Positions 50,801 through 55,500 of a stretch of DNA of 64,000 nt are shown here, one piece after another. The first letter of the stretch is position 1; each line of letters starts with the position of its first letter. Both the position numbers and the translations under genes were made by a program. The stretch comes from Taxillus chinensis (lineage: Eukaryota > Streptophyta > Magnoliopsida > Santalales > Loranthaceae): positions 25,176,440 through 25,240,439 of the forward strand of contig CM042089.1 of NCBI GenBank assembly GCA_023512835.1, given 5' to 3'. The notes under the pieces are model-generated. The model saw nothing but the letters and a program-made list of their open reading frames with translations, had not been told where the DNA came from and ran no database searches.

Positions 50801-51403
50801 ATGCCAACTCTAGTTTAGCACGACCATTGATTTTATAACTAGTCATAACCTTTTCTAGTTTGTGAAACAAAATTGGTGACTGGGAATGAATTAAAAAAAA
50901 ATAACAATACCAATAAATAAAAGTTTCAAAAAAAAAAAATCCAAACCCAGTAATGATACAGCATTTACCTTCCAAAGCTCCCATCTATTCCAATAGAAGA
51001 ACTGGGGCAAAGCATCTGACCTGAAGCGTTCAAAGTCGGCCTTGCCCTTCTCTGCCGCATTCCCAACCGCACCCACAAACCCAGAAACCCCATCATTGCT
51101 CTCTCCCAAATCAAACCCAGCTTCAGTCTTCACCAGCTCGCCGAATTTCAACAAGAACCGCTCCGAGCCGCGTTTGAGGGACTGGGACAGGGAGAGCCAG
51201 GAAAAGCTCGGAGACGAAGAACCACTTTCGTTTCCAGAAGCCGAAGCCGAAATAGGGCTTCTGAGGCGCGAAAGTTTACTGTGTCTTCTCTGAAAGGAAG
51301 AGAGAGGATGTGATTTGAAGAAGGGTGTGGCTGGGGAGGGTGTGGAGAGTGGTTGGAGAGAGAGGTGAAGCGGGTATGGTCTGTAGTGGATTGTGAGGTC
51401 CAT
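4703..51403 (-). CDS. FTSH12: FtsH12-type plastid AAA metalloprotease, complete 19-exon gene
   Basis: FtsH12 is an essential inner-envelope AAA protein. In Arabidopsis it is reported in the Ycf2/FtsHi motor complex that drives protein import. Exons in gene order: 51403-50969, 49795-49611, 49046-48823, 43270-42996, 40424-40347, 40260-40018, 39938-39798, 39697-39530, 39042-38930, 32792-32576, 16848-16777, 16578-16459, 16371-16255, 16171-15995, 11151-11032, 10906-10832, 10717-10610, 5056-4976, 4774-4703. All junctions are GT-AG and in phase, giving 3021 nt and 1006 residues, about the Arabidopsis length as I remember it. Order: transit peptide, TM near 155-170, TM near 430-457, Walker A GPPGTGKT (533-540), Walker B VFVDEID (588-594), SRH (641-660), HEAGH (769-773), DD pair (848-849). 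Start: first ATG after an in-frame TAA five codons upstream. The introns, up to 15.7 kb, are full of transposons, yet no exon is broken. Confidence 0.95.
5329..7069 (+). mobile_element. Internally deleted Ty1/copia element with CAACT target duplication
   Basis: The left LTR spans about 5329-5540 and the right LTR 6842-7069. The right one starts TGTTATTAG and ends GTAACA. The flanking 5-bp duplication CAACT is seen at 5324-5328 and 7070-7074. The left LTR runs straight into reverse transcriptase, so the primer-binding site, gag, protease and integrase are missing. The remaining pol (about 5541-6833) has RT and RNase H blocks but in-frame stops (for example at 5774 and 6257). The usual YVDD catalytic motif reads YVDI. 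A purine-rich tract (TTGAGGGGGAG) precedes the right LTR. It lies in FtsH12 intron 17. Confidence 0.85.
5546..6834 (+). pseudogene. Copia reverse transcriptase-RNase H remnant
   Basis: Segments resembling copia RT ([46 protein letters not shown]) and RNase H ([18 protein letters not shown] and [13 protein letters not shown]) occur in order but in more than one frame, with several stops. One aspartate of the YVDD motif is lost. It is not functional. It belongs to the same copia family as the elements at 22766-31101 and 33090-38616. Confidence 0.8.
7075..7367. other. Unassigned intron sequence
   Basis: This is plain AT-rich sequence between two copia elements in FtsH12 intron 17. I see no open frame, inverted repeat or similarity to the neighbours. 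Confidence 0.5.
7941..8250 (+). repeat. Direct repeat of about 110 bp in a copia leader
   Basis: Unit 1 (7941-8050) and unit 2 (8051-8158) share the order CTCTACSGTTCAAGACT, GCATTGGTTCAAAACT, TTTGCTTAGTTT and TTTGAAACTC. A third, degenerate unit runs to about 8250. The repeat lies between the primer-binding-like site and gag. It is rich in TTCAAA/TTTGAA and has no long open frame. Confidence 0.6.
8388..9000 (+). pseudogene. Copia gag zinc knuckle and degenerate protease
   Basis: The first frame contains [14 protein letters not shown], a CX2CX4HX4C nucleic-acid-binding knuckle typical of copia gag. A second frame follows with [17 protein letters not shown], where the DSGA active-site motif of copia protease has become DFVT. 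A short RNase H tail ([14 protein letters not shown]) follows almost directly, showing a large internal deletion of pol. Confidence 0.7.
9673..10355. mobile_element. PIF/Tourist-like element with TAA target duplication and GC-rich core
   Basis: The left terminus is TGGCTCGTTTGGTA and the right terminus, read in reverse complement, is TGGCATGTTTAGTA. Both are flanked by TAA (9670-9672 and 10356-10358), the target preference of PIF/Harbinger elements. The flanks are AT-rich but the core (about 9890-10185) is a G-rich imperfect repeat with GGGAGAGG and GCGNCGGG motifs and a G-run near 10170. There is no transposase. It lies in FtsH12 intron 17. Confidence 0.65.
10610..11151 (-). CDS. FTSH12: FtsH12 exons 15-17: C-terminal helical part of the protease domain
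   Basis: Exons are 11151-11032, 10906-10832 and 10717-10610, with introns of 125 and 114 bp. They encode [46 protein letters not shown] and [20 protein letters not shown]. These blocks match the end of the peptidase M41 domain. Each exon is a whole number of codons. Confidence 0.94.
11340..11870. repeat. Minisatellite, period about 50 bp, roughly nine units
   Basis: Each unit carries GAGTAAGAA, then TAATGCGGAATAA, then TTCATTGACA or a close variant. The units differ by scattered substitutions and 1-bp length changes, so this is an old tandem array. It lies in FtsH12 intron 14, just upstream on this strand of LTR-like sequence ending at 12412. Confidence 0.8.
11871..12412 (-). repeat. LTR-like fragment beginning TGTTGGTCCCTGAGAG
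   Basis: Read on the - strand from 12412, the sequence starts TGTTGGTCCCTGAGAGC and continues with GAATAGGCTCTTTGAAAA, a pattern common at the start of plant LTRs. Part of the minisatellite may belong to the same LTR. I cannot find a partner LTR or a target duplication, so this may be a solo or truncated LTR. Confidence 0.4.
12413..13406 (-). mobile_element. TRIM-like tandem: two LTR-like units with two short internal units
   Basis: Two LTR-like segments, 12629-12876 and 13142-13406, align over most of their length, with a shared block around TACACATATATACA. The right one starts TGTTGGTGTAAAATGG on the - strand. Each is followed on the - strand by a primer-binding-like site: ATGGTATCAAAGCTAG next to 13141, and a degenerate form next to 12628. 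Internal segments 12413-12628 and 12877-13141 also align (GTTTGACATAGT, AAGGCCAAGAGAC). There is no coding capacity, which suggests a terminal-repeat retrotransposon in miniature arranged in tandem. Confidence 0.6.
13940..15570 (-). pseudogene. Decayed LINE reverse transcriptase
   Basis: Read on the - strand, fragments in several frames match the order of plant L1-type reverse transcriptase: [23 protein letters not shown], a segment like [20 protein letters not shown], and a C-terminal block [12 protein letters not shown] with APIRRVEKI (about 14030-14150). Many stops and frameshifts are present. It lies in FtsH12 intron 14, in the same orientation as the host gene. Confidence 0.8.
15571..15994. 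other. Unassigned intron sequence
   Basis: This is AT-rich intron sequence leading to exon 14 on the - strand. Overlapping short open frames on the + strand have no recognisable domain, and I treat them as chance. Confidence 0.5.
15995..16848 (-). CDS. FTSH12: FtsH12 exons 11-14: AAA sensor region and zinc protease core
   Basis: Exons are 16848-16777, 16578-16459, 16371-16255 and 16171-15995, separated by introns of 198, 87 and 83 bp. Exon 11 holds [19 protein letters not shown], the sensor-2 region. Exon 13 has HEAGH, the zinc-binding and catalytic motif of M41 peptidases, at 16324-16338 on this strand. Exon 14 carries [31 protein letters not shown] and [14 protein letters not shown], whose aspartate supplies the third zinc ligand in this family. 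The protease site is therefore predicted to be active, unlike the FtsHi paralogues. Confidence 0.95.
16849..18330. other. Unassigned part of the 15.7-kb FtsH12 intron 10
   Basis: AT-rich sequence with a (GA)n microsatellite at about 17667-17690 and a CT-rich stretch near 17950-17995. No coding similarity or long inverted repeat was seen. Confidence 0.55.
18330..19320 (+). pseudogene. Copia protease and RNase H remnants with large internal deletion
   Basis: A degenerate protease segment ([14 protein letters not shown]) near 18420-18465 is followed, after a short GC-rich insert, by RNase H-region blocks: [62 protein letters not shown] and [11 protein letters not shown]. Many stops occur. A purine tract (TTGAGGGGACA) sits at about 19301, where a 3' LTR would start, but I see no clear LTR. 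Integrase and RT are missing. Confidence 0.75.
18474..18567. repeat. GC-rich palindromic insert in a copia remnant
   Basis: The segment starts CACGGTTCGAAGTATCG, a style of terminus seen on plant DNA transposons. It holds a perfect 10-bp inverted repeat, TCGGGCGATA (18489-18498) and TATCGCCCGA (18507-18516), with an 8-nt loop. Its base composition differs sharply from the AT-rich surroundings. It sits where the pol interior of the copia is missing. Confidence 0.5.
19320..20322. other. Unassigned intron sequence
   Basis: The sequence has moderate GC content with several short words repeated (for example GTCAACCCAC and ACACATTGGACAAACA). No open frame with a recognisable domain was found. It could be old LTR sequence, because similar wording to plant LTR ends appears near 20200 and 20830, but I cannot define an element. 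Confidence 0.4.
20323..20651. mobile_element. MITE with GAGCATCTCC termini and TAA target duplication
   Basis: This 329-bp AT-rich element has the left end GAGCATCTCCGATGAT and the right end, in reverse complement, GAGCATCTCCAACGAT. Each side is flanked by TAA (20320-20322 and 20652-20654). There is no coding capacity. Its ends are related to those of the element at 3191-3565, pointing to one PIF/Harbinger-type MITE family in the genome. Confidence 0.75.
20655..22765. other. Unassigned part of FtsH12 intron 10
   Basis: AT-rich sequence with no recognisable gene. Near 21540-21900 a few - and + strand fragments look like heavily decayed LINE RT tails, but not well enough to call. The stretch 22600-22765 continues, across the copia inserted at 22766, into sequence right of 31101. 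Confidence 0.4.
23447..25349 (-). pseudogene. Copia reverse transcriptase and RNase H remnant
   Basis: RT blocks on the - strand include [38 protein letters not shown] and an intact YVDD in [11 protein letters not shown] near 24365-24395. RNase H blocks follow ([21 protein letters not shown] and QSACE). Several stops and frameshifts interrupt the frame. RT is therefore non-functional despite the preserved metal-binding aspartates. Confidence 0.8.
25350..28622 (+). mobile_element. hAT transposon inserted in copia, 8-bp target duplication
   Basis: The 3273-bp element has termini CAGCGTTGTCAAAAGCG and, in reverse complement from the right end, CAAGGTAGTTAAAAGCG. It is flanked by ATAGAAAC (25342-25349) and ATAGAAAT (28623-28630), an 8-bp duplication with one change. 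The matching empty site is visible in the sister copia near 35133-35150, which proves the insertion. Both subterminal regions are packed with AGCGC/GCGCT words, as expected for hAT transposase binding. The transposase gene inside is spliced but frameshifted. Confidence 0.92.
25807..28262 (+). pseudogene. hAT transposase gene with two frameshifts
   Basis: The first frame (25807-26574) has a BED-type zinc finger (CIFCEKV with later Cys/His) and a basic linker. The second (26568-27359) has the DUF659 block ([20 protein letters not shown], with ITDNGTNF and the [15 protein letters not shown] segment). The third (27346-27642) has the helical middle. After GT-AG introns at 27643-27728 and 27847-27937 comes the C-terminal hAT dimerisation region with WWSTYGSF and [20 protein letters not shown]. 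Single-base frame changes occur near 26570 and near 27350. It would need both repaired to be active, so I call it a recent pseudogene. Confidence 0.85.
28636..29220 (-). pseudogene. Copia integrase fragment, interrupted by the hAT element
   Basis: Read on the - strand, the blocks include a motif like [14 protein letters not shown] and a segment like [19 protein letters not shown], the C-terminal part of copia integrase. The frame is broken, and the hAT element at 25350-28622 cuts the reading frame between this segment and RT. Confidence 0.75.
29221..30560 (-). pseudogene. Copia gag and protease remnant of the 8.3-kb element
   Basis: Gag starts at the ATG ending at 30560 with a UBN2-type N-terminus ([20 protein letters not shown]) and continues with [15 protein letters not shown] and [21 protein letters not shown] knuckle lies near 29840. 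A protease start with [11 protein letters not shown] near 29580 keeps the DSGA active-site residues. Stops and frame changes separate the segments, so no full polyprotein is encoded. Confidence 0.75.
31107..32575. other. Right part of FtsH12 intron 10
   Basis: The left third continues the sequence interrupted by the copia and contains repeated words such as GATGTTGCTTA and TTATGACGTCAT (near 31380-31500). Further right the sequence is AT-rich, with no coding segment until exon 10 at 32576. Confidence 0.5.
32576..32792 (-). CDS. FTSH12: FtsH12 exon 10: second region of homology and AAA lid
   Basis: The exon encodes residues 621-693: [15 protein letters not shown], then RGRIDR with arginine-finger positions, then [14 protein letters not shown] and LSEDVDFGK. 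It stands alone between introns of 6.1 kb (intron 9) and 15.7 kb (intron 10), so it is easily missed by gene predictors. Confidence 0.94.
33296..34800 (-). pseudogene. Copia reverse transcriptase and RNase H remnant, second element
   Basis: RT blocks include [37 protein letters not shown] and YVDDIVIT (near 34205-34235), all on the - strand. RNase H blocks include [13 protein letters not shown] with SAESEYRVM. Frame breaks and stops make it non-functional. It is closely similar to the copy at 23447-25349. Confidence 0.8.
35524..36086. other. Anomalous homopolymer insert (poly-C, poly-T) within copia integrase
   Basis: The segment starts CATGGTTAAAACGG and has a GC-rich lead (GGCGCCAGGCGCC). 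It then turns into long C-runs, a T-rich stretch and more C-runs, ending CCCACCCC next to TCATGAAG of integrase. The sister copia lacks it. The start resembles a hAT terminus, but no right terminus or target duplication is visible. C-runs of tens of bases broken by single other bases suggest a sequencing or assembly fault in a GC-rich insertion. Short proline-rich frames across it are not genes. Confidence 0.7.
36335..37840 (-). pseudogene. Copia gag and protease remnant, second element
   Basis: Gag begins at an ATG ending at 37840 and includes a knuckle [14 protein letters not shown] (CX2CX4HX4C) near 37100-37150. The protease start reads [11 protein letters not shown], so the catalytic DSGA has become NFGA. 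The GAG-pre-integrase block ([20 protein letters not shown]) follows at about 36450-36510. Several frame breaks are present. Confidence 0.78.
38930..40424 (-). CDS. FTSH12: FtsH12 exons 5-9: second membrane segment and AAA ATPase core
   Basis: Five exons are closely spaced: 40424-40347, 40260-40018, 39938-39798, 39697-39530 and 39042-38930, with introns of 86, 79, 100 and 487 bp. Exon 6 carries the second hydrophobic helix ([15 protein letters not shown]). Exon 7 carries the [18 protein letters not shown] linker of the AAA module. Exon 8 has an intact Walker A, GPPGTGKT, and exon 9 an intact Walker B, VFVDEIDA, so ATP binding and hydrolysis look preserved. The short introns here contrast with the transposon-filled ones on either side. 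Confidence 0.95.
40425..40690. other. Left part of FtsH12 intron 4
   Basis: Plain intron sequence next to exon 5 with no recognisable feature before the gypsy remnant begins. Confidence 0.45.
40690..41745 (+). pseudogene. Ty3/gypsy fragment: protease end and start of reverse transcriptase
   Basis: A segment ending [14 protein letters not shown] (about 41125-41190) corresponds to the gypsy protease end, where the family has MDxCHxLLGRPW. The downstream frame from 41409 carries [30 protein letters not shown] and [13 protein letters not shown], the start of gypsy RT. The fragment stops just after the TPK of the LTPK motif, before the palm domain, so RT is truncated. Stops occur at 41183 and 41661. 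Confidence 0.8.
41746..42995. other. Rest of FtsH12 intron 4, with a primer-binding-like site
   Basis: The sequence is AT-rich at 41940-42360. A TGGTATCAAAGC site at about 42380-42391 looks like the primer-binding site of a copia whose LTR would lie to its left, but no partner LTR is seen. Around 41750-41870 and 42560-42640 lie short GC-richer stretches of unknown origin. Confidence 0.4.
42996..43270 (-). CDS. FTSH12: FtsH12 exon 4: inter-membrane-segment domain, continued
   Basis: The exon encodes residues 282-373, including [49 protein letters not shown] and the end LDSSE before a GTGAAG donor. The Trp/Arg-rich block is typical of FtsH12. It is separated from exon 3 by a 5.5-kb repeat-filled intron. 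Confidence 0.92.
43697..46790 (+). mobile_element. Degraded Ty1/copia element
   Basis: An LTR-like start (about 43697-43860, containing TTGTATTCTTACCTAAATTA) is followed by TTGATATCAAAGC, a primer-binding-like site. A protease relic ([16 protein letters not shown]) lies near 44810-44850. RT and RNase H relics follow at about 45780-46760. AT-rich sequence at 44880-45420 interrupts the order. No right LTR is clear. Confidence 0.6.
45780..46760 (+). pseudogene. Copia RT-RNase H remnant
   Basis: Blocks in several frames: KKMLYGLK, a palm-like [10 protein letters not shown] in place of [29 protein letters not shown] and [16 protein letters not shown] followed by [12 protein letters not shown]. 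Many stops occur. It lies in FtsH12 intron 3, antisense to the host gene. Confidence 0.75.
46989..47031. repeat. (CAT/ATT)n trinucleotide microsatellite
   Basis: A run of ATC repeats passes into ATT repeats. Such compound trinucleotide runs are usually polymorphic. It lies in FtsH12 intron 3. Confidence 0.8.
47095..48070 (-). pseudogene. LINE fragment with the start of the endonuclease domain
   Basis: On the - strand at about 47240-47105 the translation reads [20 protein letters not shown] then [18 protein letters not shown]. This is the N-terminal block of the L1-type apurinic endonuclease, where WNVRG and LQET are conserved (here LQVT, with the metal-binding glutamate replaced). Upstream sequence to about 48070 is probably the inter-ORF or ORF1 part but is too decayed to name. 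Confidence 0.7.
48071..48822. other. Right part of FtsH12 intron 3
   Basis: Unremarkable intron sequence up to the donor of exon 3. No repeat or coding block was recognised. Confidence 0.5.
48823..49046 (-). CDS. FTSH12: FtsH12 exon 3: inter-membrane-segment domain
   Basis: The exon encodes residues 207-282 and begins [20 protein letters not shown], a strongly conserved FtsH12 block, followed by [20 protein letters not shown]. The phase is 2 at the left border and 1 at the right. No catalytic residue lies here. Confidence 0.92.
49611..49795 (-). CDS. FTSH12: FtsH12 exon 2: first membrane segment
   Basis: The exon encodes residues 146-207. It opens with DVKNWEPKR, then a hydrophobic helix ([14 protein letters not shown]) that should span the envelope membrane, then a conserved charged segment containing [16 protein letters not shown]. 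It ends two bases into a lysine codon that is completed by the first base of exon 3. Confidence 0.93.
50346..50785. repeat. Three copies of a roughly 110-bp dispersed repeat
   Basis: Copies near 50346-50455, 50456-50580 and 50684-50785 share GTCAATGTCCTAAAA, CAATTGGCTAAAAGAGAG, TTCTTTATTAAGATCTATT and AGTAACTTCTCCAATGTG. Read on the - strand they begin like plant LTRs (TCCCACATTGG-type start). They lie in FtsH12 intron 1 and probably come from a miniature LTR element. Confidence 0.6.
50969..51403 (-). CDS. FTSH12: FtsH12 exon 1: plastid transit peptide and N-terminal region
   Basis: The exon holds residues 1-145. The first 60 or so residues are rich in Ser, Pro, Leu and basic residues with few acids, which fits a plastid transit peptide. 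A Ser-rich stretch and a conserved [15 protein letters not shown] segment follow. The exon ends in WNRWELWK and a GTAAAT donor. A TAA stop lies in frame five codons before the ATG, so translation cannot start further upstream without another exon. Confidence 0.93.
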
Positions 51404-52541
51404 TTGAGTGCAGGCTTAGAGCCTCCTTCAATGTCCTCACGAGCTTTGAGGTAGATAGCAAAATCTAAGGGGCAATTGTCGGTGAGGGAGTAAGAGCATC
51501 TTCAACATAGGAGCCAAATACATGTTGCTCGAACCTTCTCTCAAAACATGAATTTCGAATGGGAAGGATATTATTCACCAACCCGAATGATTAACTCCCC
51601 CGCAAATGTTCATATTATTATTTAAAAATTTAATAAAAAAACCCACAATATATGTAATAAATACAAATTTTTAGTTTCCATTGACACCAAAAAACTAGAA
51701 AAACTTAATTATAAAACAATAGAGAGACAGAAAAAGATAATATTGCTGTAATTTTATATTATAATTAAGTGAATATTGTTAGAGATGTAAAAAGTTTTTT
51801 TTTATTCAGTTCAAAAAACACCGATCCAAGTTTCTTTTTTATGGTTTTTTTTTTCTTTGTTCAAAAAAGTTCGACTAATACTATTAATAAGCTTGAGTAT
51901 CAAATTTCAAAAAATTATAATAAGTTTGATTAACCATTTACAAACATTACTTATTATTGATATGAAAATTTTAAAACATGTAACATCAAACATTAATAAT
52001 AAGTAACATTACTTATTATTCTGTTTGAATAAATATAATCAAACATTAGTAATATGTTTCAGTATTTATCATCAAATATTATTATTATGTTCCAAATTAA
52101 ATCACGAACTAACTATTTTTGTGAACTCATTTGTTCATTATGGTAATTCTAATAGGATTTAGAAATTAAAACTTATATCATTTTTAAAATTTAAAAACAA
52201 AAAAAACTTATTATGAAAATAACATACCATGGCAACAGGACGGATCGGGCACACATACTACGGACCCGACCTAGAGTTTGAGCTGTCGGATCGACAGTTT
52301 TTAGCTAATATTTTTTAAAAAATTGAAAGATCCGGCCCGACACAATAACTTGTCGGGCAAGTCGGAACGGGTAGGGTCATTTGTTATCCCTGGACGTATC
52401 AGCCTAATTTTTTTAAATTAATTTTTTTTAAAAAGTTTATTTTGTTTTTGTAATTTTTAAATAATCACAATATCCGTCGTTCTGTTAACGAGTCACGAAC
52501 CTTGAGGTTGAAGAAGGGGCTTGAAAATTCAATCACTCTTG
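51404..52541. promoter_or_regulatory. Divergent intergenic region between FtsH12 and the VIR3-like gene
   Basis: The start codons of the two genes lie 1138 bp apart on opposite strands, so this segment must hold both promoters and both 5' UTRs. A TAAGAGCATCTTCAAC stretch at 51492 resembles one end of the MITE family seen elsewhere in the window, but no partner end is visible. A GC-rich palindromic patch (CGGACCCGAC, GTCGGATCGAC, CCGGCCCGAC) lies at 52240-52370. No clear TATA element could be assigned. Confidence 0.6.
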
Positions 52542-55500
52542 ATGGCTCCCTCCATTTCTTCTCTGCCCCACCATTCGATACGTGCGACTCACTTCTTCTC
52601 CAATGGCTTCCTCAATCGTCCCCATCGCAGCAGTTCCAGTGTTAGCCCACCTCCATCTCCCCCGCATCCCAAGCGCTTTCATAAAATCGCCCAAAGAGCT
52701 CTGCGTGACTGGCGCGAGTACGAGGATGCCGTGAAGCGCAAGGACCTGGCTCGAGCCCTCCGATTCTTAATGTCGATCCAAGCACAAGAAATCGAGGAGG
52801 TAAATGGAATACCCACCAAGCAATTCGAGTCATTTGACAATGTTTCTTTCGGATCGTTGTTGTCGTCTTCGGCCGCTGGGTCGACTGGGACTCCGTTCAG
52901 AGACTCTCGGTGGGAGAGGGATTGGGAGGTGCTCGATGCGTGCTTGAATGCAGATGACATGAGGCTTGTGGGGAGTGCCTATGGGTTCCTCAAGGACAGG
53001 GGCTTCTTGCCCAATTTCGGAAAATTCAGAAAAATTGGTAATATGGCCTGATTTCATGTTATAATGCATTCAGTTGAACACCCATGTGGTATATACGACG
53101 TTTATGTAACAGTTTGTTCTGTAACCTCATTTGGTTTTTCCGTGTCATTTGCTTGAAAAGTCTGTTGACAATCATTATCCTCAAAAAGCTGTTTGTTGTT
53201 GTAGCTTTTTGAGAAGTGTAATGTGTAGGAGACATTATTACTGTATATATTAGTTGTTGTTACTTGTTTCTTACCGACATTTTAAATACCGTGGTAGTTT
53301 GTTTATTACTGAAAATTTGGATTTTCTCTCTTTCATTTTGTTTTTGTGGTTCGGGTTTTTGCAACCATGGTTATACCCTTTGCATTTGTTAATTTAATGA
53401 AGCTCAGAAGCCTTCAAACCGGGTTCAGAAGATTTGCAAGTATATAGTTAAGCTTTTGGATCAAGCACATGTCCAACTCGATTATAGAAACAAAGAAGAG
53501 AAATAAATTCTGAATGGGTTGTGGTTAATACCTTATATAAACGTTAAGTGAGAAAATGAAAGTTTAGCATTAAACCAGATGTGAAGCGACAGTGCAACTG
53601 AACATCTCTAGCGTGTAATTGTTTCAGAATTATAGATGGACCTCCTAGTCAACATATGGGTCATGGGTGGACAAAAATGAGTGTGAACATGACATCTCAA
53701 TCTATAAATGATTTTGAAATATAGTGCTCACGTGCTCAATGCTAATTTGCAGATGCTTTCTTGGCAATAGTCTTCTTATGATGTAGAGATCTATGTCATG
53801 TTTTAATCACATCCCCTGTCTTGCAGTTTTAGAGGGACCAAGAGAGGTTACACCAAGTGTCTTAAAGTCTTTGACTGGTTTAGAAGGTGCAGTTCAATGC
53901 ACGAATTTATTCCTGAATGTTCAAATTTTGATGCTATCTTCCCCACACTCTGAATTAGAAATCAACTCAGATATGCTATTTGGACAAATTTTCTGTGTTC
54001 AGCATCTAAACTGTCACCAAAAAAGTGGGGTATTTCTGGAAGCTCTAGTGTTTTTTTGGCTGCTTTTCTTGGTGGTATATCCTTTCTTCTTTCCCGAGGG
54101 ATTGATATCAGACCCAACCTTGTGGCTATTCTGGGACTTGCCTTTGTAGACTCTATCTACCTTGGTGGTTGTTGTTTAGCTCAAATATCAAGCTGTTGGC
54201 CTCCATATAAGCGCCGGATTTTAGTTCATGAAGCAGGCCATCTTCTGACAGGTGTCAATTTTTCTTCTCTCATATGATACCTATAGTTGAATGAGTTGAA
54301 GATACATCTTTTGTTTTTGGAAATTTTCATTCATATTCCTTAAATGACTAAATGAGTATAGATTGTAGCAGAGAGTTATTTCTACACATCAACTTCTAAC
54401 CAGCTAGCTGTTTCTCTTCTTCATCATATTTTTCCCCATCTTCTTTGGCATATTCACCAGCCACCGGCCCACCACAATGTCCTCATGTTCATTTAAAACC
54501 CTTTATTAATGGAGCCTTAGCCTTATTTTGCTTTTAACGTGTAATAATTTGTTGTCTTACTGAGTGTGCAGCATACCTGATGGGTTGCCCTATCCGTGGG
54601 GTGATTTTGGACCCAATTGTTGCAATGCAAATGGGCATTCAAGGACAGGTAATTATCTGTTTTCCTCCATTGTTATTACAGAAAAATATTGTTCCCTGTT
54701 CTGTTTGTGGTCATCAACCTAGTAACATACTCTTATATTTGTACTCATTCTTCTGGGGCATTTATCATGTCTACCACCATTAATAACTGTGTGCCCTGAA
54801 TCAACATTAAGGCTGTATTTTAGAGGGAGAAAATAATTTACTAGAAAATATTGAATCCATCATCCTTTTTATTTAAAATGATAATTTAAACCTAGATTTT
54901 GCACCATTTAAACAAGGTAAGCTGTTTTTGGATGCATGTTGAATGTTTATATAATTTTTTTCTATAAAATATTATTTTGCCCTAGTTTTTGAACCCATGT
55001 AAACTTACAATCCAAGATGTGGTTTCCTCAATTGAGTGTATATATTTGTAATCACTCAACAAGCAATAAGAAAGACTTATTTCTCTATTCTTTTCTACTT
55101 AGTATTAGAGCAATACTTAAAAACTTGCCCTAATCTTAACCTAATTGGCTCTTTCCTATGGACGATACTATCGAAAGACTCTGCCCTAGGAGGATTACGA
55201 TTTTTAACTTGTTGTCATTTGCCATCAATGTTGTTGCTATCCAAGGCCGCCATTGACGGACTATCTTAGGACACAAGATAGTCACATCAAACAAAGATTG
55301 TCATAAGAGGAGTCTTGGTTGTTTCTAATCCTATAACAGTTGAACCAAGTGAGAGTGACAAACTGGCTCGGGTGTTTAACAAATACTACTCAAGACGGAA
55401 TGCTACTCTCGACTGCGATCCTTCTCTTAATGACATTATCATGTCATTGGAAGATTCTCATGGAATTAACCATGTGACACAAATTCCCACAAAGGTAATT

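Noticed and set aside
52521..52541. A start upstream of 52542 for the VIR3-like protein
   Set aside because: The codon at 52521 is TTG, and an in-frame TGA lies at 52509; the first ATG is at 52542.
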